Source: Chloroflexota bacterium
Lineage (GTDB): Bacteria > Chloroflexota > UBA6077
Length of the DNA stretch: 12,656 nt
Direction: 5' to 3'
Assembly (NCBI GenBank): GCA_021788565.1
Contig: JAJYKO010000064.1
Span: 1 to 12,656 of the forward strand
Shown here: positions 1 through 6,130 of the stretch, piece by piece
How the letters are laid out: every line of letters begins with the position of its first letter
How positions within the stretch are numbered: the first letter of the stretch is position 1
Notes under the pieces: model-generated
The model's input: only the letters and a program-made list of their open reading frames with translations
Database searches by the model: none
What the model was told of the DNA's origin: nothing
Translations under genes and position numbers: made by a program

Positions 1-352
1 GGACAGACAGGGTGGGATTATCGGTGACGTCCCGACCGTTGATGGCCAAATAGAGCTTTCCATGCTCGTTGATCGACTTGTGGCAGGAGGTGCAGGGACC
101 GTCCTGGTGGGCGAAGCCCTGTGCAGAGGAGGATTGCCTCGACAGGACACCTCCCACATCGGGCATGCCGCTACCCGAAACGAGCGGAAGACCTCTGTCG
201 CGGCTCTGCTGAAATATGTACAGTCCCGATCCCACCAGAAATGCGATGAGGATGCTCAAGACGGCGCAGCTAGCCGCCCGCACGAGAAAGCGTGTGCCCT
301 TTCTCGGTGGGTGTGGTGGTCTTGCGGGGGGCGAGGCAGGCCGTTCAGCCAT
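1..352 (-). CDS. membrane-anchored c-type cytochrome, N-terminal part (runs off left edge)
   Basis: An ATG at 350-352 opens a frame that stays open to the window edge, giving 117 codons without a stop. Residues 1-22 are rich in Pro, Arg and Lys. A single hydrophobic segment follows at about 23-47, so the rest should lie outside the cytoplasmic membrane as an uncleaved signal anchor. Residues 87-91 are CTSCH, a covalent haem c site, followed by a segment ending near GRDVTDNPTLSV. I see one haem site in the visible part; more may lie beyond the edge. It begins 93 bp after the stop of the six-haem cytochrome on the same strand. The Shine-Dalgarno is weak (GGAG roughly 12 bases upstream), so the exact start is moderately sure. 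The full length, haem number and family cannot be told from here. Confidence 0.75.
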   Translation of the reverse strand, partial: MAERPASPPARPPHPPRKGTRFLVRAASCAVLSILIAFLVGSGLYIFQQSRDRGLPLVSGSGMPDVGGVLSRQSSSAQGFAHQDGPCTSCHKSINEHGKLYLAINGRDVTDNPTLSV

Positions 353-410
353 GGGTCGAGACGCTCCGTTGGGTCGCGGATATCACTCCCTGGATCATCC
401 GCCGGTTTTG

Positions 411-434
411 GACGGGAGGGTTACCCCTCCCGTC
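411..434 (-). terminator. hairpin just after the six-haem cytochrome gene
   Basis: A perfect 10-bp inverted repeat (gacgggaggg and ccctcccgtc) with a 4-base loop begins 11 bases past the TAG stop of the upstream cytochrome gene. No T-run follows the stem in the direction of transcription, so it is not a textbook intrinsic terminator. It may be a weak terminator or a 3'-end stabiliser that lowers expression of the following haem gene relative to the six-haem gene. Confidence 0.45.
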
Positions 435-445
435 TTGGGCAGGCT

Positions 446-1603
446 CTACTTGCCAGTGCCCTTCTGGTGACACTGCTGACAGACGCCCCTGTTATCCAGG
501 TAGAGGAGCGCGCTATCTTGCGTCTTCGCCTCGGTAACCGCGTTGCCGCTGGCGACGGCTGAGGTGCCGTGAGCATCGTGGCAGGTAAGGCACGTGAGGC
601 CGGTACCATCGTTGTTGGTGGCACCGCTGGTGATGTTTCCGTCCGCGGCGACCCGCCGCAGGTCGTTGGCGCCAGGCTTATAGGTGCCGTACAGGTTTCC
701 GCTGTTGGTGTGAAGTCCCGCGTAATTCGCTACACTGGTGTCCCAGCTGTTCGTGCTGTAGTTCCACGCGGCCTTCATGCTGACGGCATGGCGCCACACG
801 GTCGTTAGCCCATTCCCATTTACGTTGTACTGCTGACCTCCTGTAGGTCCTGAAGAAGTGAAGCCTCGCACGTAGTTAGTGTGGCAGGTTGCGCAGAAGT
901 CGCTGATCCCGCGATCGTAGGCGACGTCATGACCCGCCGAGTAGTTGTGGGAACCGGGCGTTATCTCCGTGGGGATAGCACCGACGTTGCTCAGCTGCCA
1001 CGTGGCGGTCTCGCCAGTGGTCCAGGATTGAGGCACACCCGCGTAATTGACTAAACCGTTCAAGATACGATAGTTCTGGCTTCCATGTGGGTTGTGGCAG
1101 CTGGTGCATTCAAGTTGACCTTGGACGCCGACGCTCGTCGTGGACGGATCACCGCCGCCATAGGCCATGCCCGATCCGGTTCCGGCAACAAGGGTTCCGC
1201 TGGAACCAGTAACAGCGCTGAGCCCATCCACGTTGTGCCTGGAGGTGACGGCCACCTGCGTGCTGCTCCCCGAGGCGACGTTCTCCGCCGTCATGAAGCC
1301 GCCACCGTTCAGGGGATTGTTGGTGCCTCTCACCACTCCGTCCCACACATCCGTGGTGGCCCCTGTTCCTCCCGAGTGGCAGCTCTGGCAGAGCGCCGTG
1401 ATGCTGGGCATTGTGAGTAGGGTATCCGTAGCGCCGGTGTGTGCCCTGTGGCAGCCTGCGCACCCGTCGGTCGTGTTCCAGCCGGCCGAGTTCGGTGCAT
1501 AGCCGCCGTGCGGTCCATTGTTGGCAGAGGCAATGCCCACCATCGCGAAGGTGAGCGCAATAGCGGATGCCACTGCGACCAGGATCGCCAGTCTCCTTCT
1601 CAA
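446..1603 (-). CDS. secreted hexahaem c-type cytochrome (doubled-CXXCH type)
   Basis: With a TTG start at 1601-1603 the protein has 385 residues. That start has a near-ideal ribosome site (AGGAGGGAGG, nine-base spacer) and places a classic signal peptide at the very N terminus: RRR, a hydrophobic stretch at 5-24 and an ASA/NN cleavage site near residue 27. Six CXXCH motifs lie at 48-52, 72-76, 166-170, 237-241, 338-342 and 375-379. Two have the doubled-CXXCH signature (CTSCHNPHG and CLTCHDAHG). Nine further His residues, such as those in SRHNVDG, AGHDV and WRHAV, are enough for bis-His ligation of all six haems. There is no catalytic domain and no C-terminal membrane anchor, so the likely role is extracytoplasmic electron transfer. 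The mature chain is unusually rich in Gly, Ser, Thr and Asn. The open frame extends upstream to 1804, but that part has no ribosome site and would bury the signal peptide. Confidence 0.9.
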   Translation of the reverse strand: MRRRLAILVAVASAIALTFAMVGIASANNGPHGGYAPNSAGWNTTDGCAGCHRAHTGATDTLLTMPSITALCQSCHSGGTGATTDVWDGVVRGTNNPLNGGGFMTAENVASGSSTQVAVTSRHNVDGLSAVTGSSGTLVAGTGSGMAYGGGDPSTTSVGVQGQLECTSCHNPHGSQNYRILNGLVNYAGVPQSWTTGETATWQLSNVGAIPTEITPGSHNYSAGHDVAYDRGISDFCATCHTNYVRGFTSSGPTGGQQYNVNGNGLTTVWRHAVSMKAAWNYSTNSWDTSVANYAGLHTNSGNLYGTYKPGANDLRRVAADGNITSGATNNDGTGLTCLTCHDAHGTSAVASGNAVTEAKTQDSALLYLDNRGVCQQCHQKGTGK

Positions 1604-1612
1604 TCGAGGTTT

Positions 1613-1622
1613 CCTCCCTCCT
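1613..1622 (-). promoter_or_regulatory. strong Shine-Dalgarno that sets a TTG start
   Basis: Read on the minus strand this is AGGAGGGAGG, nine bases before the TTG at 1601-1603. It decides the start of the six-haem cytochrome in favour of TTG and against the in-frame ATG at 1804. A five-base-stem palindrome, CTAGATTTCTAG, overlaps its upstream edge. Confidence 0.8.
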
Positions 1623-1800
1623 AGAAATCTAGTTCCACTTGGGCCTACCGCACACACCCTCCATCGCCCATGAACACCTGAGAGTTGAGGGTTGTATGCA
1701 TTCCTGGTCGTGAGCCGCTTTGCACTGTCGTCCAAGCCTCCTTTCCGCTGTCCAATTACACCGAATCTCGAAAGGGCGTTCCGCCGAGTTCCGGCACATA

Positions 1801-1848
1801 TCACAAAGCTCTGGAGCCAGCGAGATGTAGCTCCAGGTGCTGTTGTGA
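1801..1848 (-). terminator. extended hairpin after the NHL gene
   Basis: Two nested perfect inverted repeats form one long hairpin: an outer 6-bp stem (tcacaa at 1801-1806 with ttgtga at 1843-1848) and an inner 7-bp stem (ctggagc at 1811-1817 with gctccag at 1830-1836). It begins ten bases after the TAG stop of the NHL gene. No T-run follows, so it may be a terminator for the four-gene operon, an RNA-processing site, or a 3'-end stabiliser. Confidence 0.5.
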
Positions 1849-1858
1849 ACTGGCTTAT

Positions 1859-2911
1859 CTAGTAGCTCCATACCTCGAGCCGTGCGTTCCCGCGGTCTGC
1901 CACGTAGATGCGACCCGTGGAGTCCACCGCGATACCGACGGGATAGCTCAATTCTCCACCTCCAGTTCCAGGACCCCCGAAGCTGTATAGGAAGCTAGGC
2001 TTGTCGCCGGATACGTCGAAGACCTCAACCGTGCACCCCACCGAGTCGACCACGTACAGCCGGTCGAGGTTATCCACGACGATGCCACGAGGTAGGCCGA
2101 CCGACCCAGTGTTGTTGCCCGTAGCCAGGGGGCCGACGTAATTCCCATCGGAACCGAACATGTCCACGCGGCCGTCATTGCCGTTGGTCACGTACAGCCT
2201 TCCCCGGCTGTCTGCCGCGGCCTGGTTCGGAAAGCTGAACTCCCCGGCTCCCGTGCCGGTCTTCCCGAGCTGCCGTACCAGCTTGCCCTGCTGATCCATC
2301 ACGATTACCGAGTGTCTATCCGCCGAAATATCTGTCACCAACAGATCGCCTTTTCGGTCGAAGGCTACCCCAAGGGGATAGGAAGAGGGCTCCGCCTGGG
2401 GTAGATTGACGTCGGAGATGAAGCGACCATCCGCGCCGTAGATGGAGACGCGGCGACGCGCACTGTCAGCCACGTACAGTTGCCCCTTGCCGTCCACCGC
2501 CAGGTACTCCGGCGATCGCTGGGATGCCTGACTATCGGACGGAGAGAAATTGAAGAGCTCTTTGCCGGTGCGGTCGAAGGCCCGCAGGAGGTGGTCCCCA
2601 TCGCCCTCCGCCACGTAGATTCGCTGGGCGTCGGGGCTCACGGCCACCCCGGTCGGTCCGTTCACCCCGTAGAAGGATGCAACATAGGCCGGTGGTACCG
2701 ACTTCGTCACAGCCGCGGCAGGAGGCAACATCTCCGTCAGCGGCTTCCTGCTGATGAGATAGTAGGCGTCGAGGCCCAGGGCCACGAGAACCAGCACCGC
2801 CAGGCCTCCAAGGAGGCCTAGCTTCCATCCGCCGCGCCGACGGGGAATTAGGACAGCCTCGCCTCCCGAGGCCGCGATAACCTCGATATCTCGATATTCA
2901 TGGTCGCTCAC
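1859..2911 (-). CDS. membrane-anchored NHL-repeat beta-propeller protein
   Basis: The 350-residue protein starts at a GTG (2909-2911) with AAGGAG seven bases upstream; that site overlaps the stop region of the preceding TPR gene, 15 bp away. Residues 1-29 are cytoplasmic, ending in RRRGGWK, and one membrane segment follows at about 30-53, so the rest faces outward. From about residue 78 to the end there are six NHL-type blades, each with the pattern P-x-G-hydrophobic-A-V-D, G-R/Q/D-L-Y-V and a D/N turn. Examples are EYLAVDGKGQLYVADSA (135-151) and VGIAVDSTGRIYVADRGNAR (325-344). Six blades make one closed propeller, a fold used for protein or ligand binding. There is no CXXCH and no visible catalytic set. 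Its place at the end of a cytochrome operon suggests a docking or assembly role for outer cytochromes; that is inference. Confidence 0.9.
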   Translation of the reverse strand: MSDHEYRDIEVIAASGGEAVLIPRRRGGWKLGLLGGLAVLVLVALGLDAYYLISRKPLTEMLPPAAAVTKSVPPAYVASFYGVNGPTGVAVSPDAQRIYVAEGDGDHLLRAFDRTGKELFNFSPSDSQASQRSPEYLAVDGKGQLYVADSARRRVSIYGADGRFISDVNLPQAEPSSYPLGVAFDRKGDLLVTDISADRHSVIVMDQQGKLVRQLGKTGTGAGEFSFPNQAAADSRGRLYVTNGNDGRVDMFGSDGNYVGPLATGNNTGSVGLPRGIVVDNLDRLYVVDSVGCTVEVFDVSGDKPSFLYSFGGPGTGGGELSYPVGIAVDSTGRIYVADRGNARLEVWSY

Positions 2912-2926
2912 TGTAGATCTCCTTAC

Positions 2927-3886
2927 TTAGTGTCCAGCGGCCGGCGTGGCGTTGGAAGGCATCTCGCCACCCAGACGGCTCAAGGCGGCCTGTGCTGCCT
3001 CGTAGTTGGGCTGAAGCTCAATGGCCTTCTGATAGGCTGCGATGGCCTGGTCTCGATCTCCCTTCTTGTCGTAGGAGGCGCCCAGCCCATAGAAAGCCTC
3101 CGCGAAGTCCGGCTTCGCTTTCACCACGGCCTGAAGCTGGCTGATGGCCGTGTCGTACGATCCCTTGCAGTAGTCCACCATCGCATTGGCATACGCGGCC
3201 TCCGTCGTCTTTCCGGCGCTGGTGTACGCCTTCGCCAGCCCCTCGTATGCCTGCCGATAGTTGGGAACGAACTGCAGCGCGGCCAGGTACCCCTGAATGG
3301 CCTCGTCGGTCTTCCCAAGTTGAGCGGCCACCTCGGAAAGGGCGAGGAGTGTGTCCGCGTCGGTAGGATTTGCCAGGAGCGACTTCTTCAGCTCGTCCTC
3401 CGCGCCCTGCGGGTTGCCCTGGCTCTGGGCTATGAGGCCCAGGTAGTAGTGAACGCTCCCCATGGTGGCGGTGTGCTGAGCGGTGTCGTCGTCCTTGGTC
3501 ATCTCCTCCACCTGCTGGAACGCCGCGGCCGATTCCTTCAGCTTCCCGCTCTCGTAGAGGGACATGCCGAGCCCGATCAGCGCCCCCGTGTTCTTGTCGT
3601 CGACCTTCAGCACCTCGTTGAATTGCGTGATAGCGTCCTGATATGAGCCTTTACGCAGGTAAATGTTCGCCAGGGTAAGCCGCGAGGCGAGGTTGGAGGG
3701 ATCGTTCTGCACCATCTTGGTGACCTGCGCGATCTCGCGGTCGGCTATCGGAATGTTGTTGGCGTAGTACCGGTCGAAGTAGTAGTAGGCGCCAAAACCT
3801 ACTATGGACAGCACTAACACCCCGAGCAGCACGAAGATTGCCCTCTTGTAGAATCGTTCGTCCTCGAACCTTCTGATCACGTCCAT
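2927..3886 (-). CDS. membrane-anchored tetratricopeptide (TPR) repeat protein
   Basis: The 319-residue protein starts at ATG 3884-3886, with GGGAGG about 11 bases upstream inside the end of the preceding gene. Residues 1-15 (MDVIRRFEDERFYKR) are charged, a membrane helix spans about 16-37, and the remainder is predicted to lie outside. From about residue 50 to 305 there are helical TPR units. Clear ones are at 68-96 (LANIYLRKGSYQDAITQF), 146-172, 178-206 (LSEVAAQLGKTDEAIQGYL) and 264-295 (FYGLGASYDKKGDRDQAIAA). The tail ends in a short Ala/Pro-rich stretch. TPRs bind other proteins; no enzyme motif is seen. It sits 9 bp after the ligase-like gene and 15 bp before the NHL gene, so the three are almost surely co-transcribed. 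A scaffold or assembly factor for the cytochromes is the likely role. Confidence 0.9.
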   Translation of the reverse strand: MDVIRRFEDERFYKRAIFVLLGVLVLSIVGFGAYYYFDRYYANNIPIADREIAQVTKMVQNDPSNLASRLTLANIYLRKGSYQDAITQFNEVLKVDDKNTGALIGLGMSLYESGKLKESAAAFQQVEEMTKDDDTAQHTATMGSVHYYLGLIAQSQGNPQGAEDELKKSLLANPTDADTLLALSEVAAQLGKTDEAIQGYLAALQFVPNYRQAYEGLAKAYTSAGKTTEAAYANAMVDYCKGSYDTAISQLQAVVKAKPDFAEAFYGLGASYDKKGDRDQAIAAYQKAIELQPNYEAAQAALSRLGGEMPSNATPAAGH

Positions 3887-3895
3887 GATCTGCGC

Positions 3896-6130
3896 TTACC
3901 TCCCGTTGTCCTGAAGTGACTGCCACAGTTTGTCAACCTGCTCGTTCTTCGGATCCAGTGCACGCGCCTTCTCCAGATCGGCCACGGCCTTATCCTTCTG
4001 GCCGGCCGCCAGCTCCGCCTGGGCGATGTCGAGCCTGATTCCCGCGCTGTCCCCACTTACCGCGGATAGGTCCTCCCATGTGGAAATTGCGTCGGCCCAG
4101 CGGCTGGACTGGGCGTAGTCCTCGGCAAGATTCCCCAGCAGTAGTTTGTTCCTCGGATCCACCTCCAGTAGCTTGCGCTCTGCCGCGACAGCCTCGTTGT
4201 ATCCCCCCAGGTAACGGGCAGCATCGGCGACTCCGGCATAGGCTGAGTAGTAGTTGGGGTAGAGATCGATGGCGTGGCGGAAGTCCACCAGGGCGTCGCG
4301 GAGGCGTGCGCCGTTTGAGTAGCGGCTGTACGCGTCTCCGCGCTCCGCGTAGAGGTAGGCGTTATCCGGATCGCGGAGGACAGCCTGGTTCCATAGGCGC
4401 ACAGACTCGTCCAGGAGGTGCTGGGCATCACTCTGGTTCTGCTCGCCGTCGGCGAGTTTCGAAAGGGCCGAAGCCGCCTGGGTCTGATCGACCTCCGAGT
4501 GAGGGTTCATCTCGGCGGCCGCCAGGTAGTACTGGACCGCCTGAGAATGCTGGCCCAGCTGGTCCGCGACCAGGCCTTTCCACCTGGTGTACTCGGCTCC
4601 CACAGGAACGAAAGTCGAGTAGACCAGCAGACATGCCAGGGCGGTTACCAGCAGTCCGGCAGGAGCAGCCAGCACGACCGGCATCCTAAGACTCGTTGCC
4701 CTGATGGGACCCTGGCTGGTGATTTCCCGACAGGCGAGACCCATCAGAATCCAGAAGATGGCGAGGCTGTCCACGGTATCGAAGAGGAAGAAGAGGTGAA
4801 CCAGGTAGCCGATCCACGCGGCCAGGATCGCTCCCAGAAGGATCCGGCTTGTTCGTGAGGCCCGCCTCCGAATGAATCGCACATGAGAGAGAGCGAATGC
4901 GCCGATCAACCAGATGTAGGCCGACAGGCCGAGCAGGCCCAATGATGCCGCGAGGTCCAAGTACTGGTTGTGGGCTTTGTCCACGGAGGTATCGGGGAAG
5001 GTTCTGGCCCATTCAACGGACAGATAGGGCGTCACTGAGCTGTAGAGGTTGTCGTATCCGGCACCCAGCAGAGGGTTGGCCCGCACAACTTCCAGGGCTG
5101 CTTGCCAGATCAGCAGGCGACCAGATCCATCCCCGAGCGTGGTAATCCGCTGAACTTCGGGAAGGCGACGCAGGTTGTCCAACTGCGACGAGGCCGGGGC
5201 GCCTCCAGCCTGGGAGCCATCCATCGTGCCTGCAAGCTTCGCAAGTGGACCTATCGATACGACGGCGGCCAATATAACGGCAACAAAGGCCAACATGGCC
5301 AGGGTCGCGACGAGCCCTCGTCGCAGCGACCGAAGGCTGCCGCGAGTCGAAAGCACTAGCACGGCCAGCGCCACAGCGCTGCCCACCCAGGCGCCTCGAG
5401 TGAACGACGCCACGAGGCCGGCCAGGATCAAGATTAGGGAAACCGTCCACAACCAACGGGCACGCCCACGAGAGGTCGCCGCCAGTCCCAACGCCAGGGG
5501 CCAGGCCAGGGTCAGGATGCCACCCAGGAAGTCCGGGTTGCCTGATAGGCTCGAAGCACGGACACTCTGATCGGGCGACGACAGGCCTAGAACGGAGTGG
5601 CCGAGAGCCTCGGCTACTCCCTCCCCCGCCACCAGGGTTGCCGACAAGACCAGGCACCCTACGGCTCGACGAAGAGAAACCACACCATCCGGCAGGTTGT
5701 AGGCGATATAGAAGAGGGCGACCGCAGCCAGTAGCGTAAAGAAGCCGTCGGCGCGGGTATCTGGGCCGAAGAGGGCTACGTCCAGTGAACTGGCCCTCTC
5801 AACTCCGATCAGTACAGTGGCCAGGAAGGCGGCGATGGGAAGGTCCAGGGGCGATCGGCGGATCGCGACGGGTCGCCGGCGAAGTACTTGGAGCAAGAAC
5901 GCCGAAACCGCGACCACCGCCAGCGATTGCAGAAGGGCCGCCTTGGTTATAGAGAAACCGGCCTCAGCATACGGGTTGAAGGCCAGGGGCAGCAAGAAGA
6001 GTGCGGCGAGCACCGCCAGACCTGGCAAGTCGTCACACAGCCTGGCCGTAGCGGCTACGGCGAGGTGAGGTATCGTAACCAAACGTGCTCCCAGCACAGG
6101 TGTGGCCGTCTCGGCAGCTTCTAGTTTCAT
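3896..6130 (-). CDS. O-antigen ligase / O-oligosaccharyltransferase-like (Wzy_C) membrane protein with TPR tail
   Basis: The 744-residue protein starts at ATG 6128-6130, overlapping the TGA of the nine-haem cytochrome in an ATGA, with AAGG eight bases upstream. About 13 hydrophobic segments span residues 36-505. The Wzy_C/WaaL/PglL superfamily is indicated by FTRGAWVG (243-250) and by a large loop (294-391) between the ninth and tenth segments that carries DKAHNQYLDL (384-393), whose His-Asn-x-Tyr-Leu matches the conserved region of these enzymes. Residues 507-744 are soluble TPR repeats, e.g. LYAERGDAYSRYSNG (593-607) and AELAAGQKDKAVADLEKA (705-722), placed outside the membrane by the segment count. 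The family joins lipid-linked glycans to lipid A core or to Ser/Thr of proteins; this sequence cannot tell which. Translational coupling to a cytochrome gene favours a protein target, which is inference. An open frame continues upstream to 6394 but lies wholly inside the cytochrome gene. Confidence 0.85.
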   Translation of the reverse strand: MKLEAAETATPVLGARLVTIPHLAVAATARLCDDLPGLAVLAALFLLPLAFNPYAEAGFSITKAALLQSLAVVAVSAFLLQVLRRRPVAIRRSPLDLPIAAFLATVLIGVERASSLDVALFGPDTRADGFFTLLAAVALFYIAYNLPDGVVSLRRAVGCLVLSATLVAGEGVAEALGHSVLGLSSPDQSVRASSLSGNPDFLGGILTLAWPLALGLAATSRGRARWLWTVSLILILAGLVASFTRGAWVGSAVALAVLVLSTRGSLRSLRRGLVATLAMLAFVAVILAAVVSIGPLAKLAGTMDGSQAGGAPASSQLDNLRRLPEVQRITTLGDGSGRLLIWQAALEVVRANPLLGAGYDNLYSSVTPYLSVEWARTFPDTSVDKAHNQYLDLAASLGLLGLSAYIWLIGAFALSHVRFIRRRASRTSRILLGAILAAWIGYLVHLFFLFDTVDSLAIFWILMGLACREITSQGPIRATSLRMPVVLAAPAGLLVTALACLLVYSTFVPVGAEYTRWKGLVADQLGQHSQAVQYYLAAAEMNPHSEVDQTQAASALSKLADGEQNQSDAQHLLDESVRLWNQAVLRDPDNAYLYAERGDAYSRYSNGARLRDALVDFRHAIDLYPNYYSAYAGVADAARYLGGYNEAVAAERKLLEVDPRNKLLLGNLAEDYAQSSRWADAISTWEDLSAVSGDSAGIRLDIAQAELAAGQKDKAVADLEKARALDPKNEQVDKLWQSLQDNGR

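Larger units (their letters stand above)
1604..1858 (-). other. intergenic leader of the six-haem cytochrome gene
   Basis: This 255-bp stretch holds no convincing gene. It contains a large hairpin at 1801-1848, the ribosome site at 1613-1622, and a short palindrome ctagaaatctag at 1621-1632 that overlaps the edge of the ribosome site. Its length and content suggest that the six-haem gene has its own promoter or is expressed through a processed leader. I could not name a clear -35/-10 pair or a known riboswitch. Confidence 0.5.

Noticed and set aside
1660..1790. Possible GEMM (c-di-GMP or cGAMP) riboswitch before the six-haem cytochrome
   Set aside because: The minus strand has ACGACAGTGCAAAGC, which recalls the first conserved half of GEMM, but I found no GAAA-capped stem and no second GACGCAAAGCC half in the right place. 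A covariance-model search would settle it; a significant hit would revive the idea.
1604..1804. Upstream extension of the six-haem cytochrome frame
   Set aside because: The frame is open from an ATG at 1804, but that start has no ribosome site and would put 67 residues before a clear signal peptide. The TTG at 1603 has a near-perfect ribosome site.
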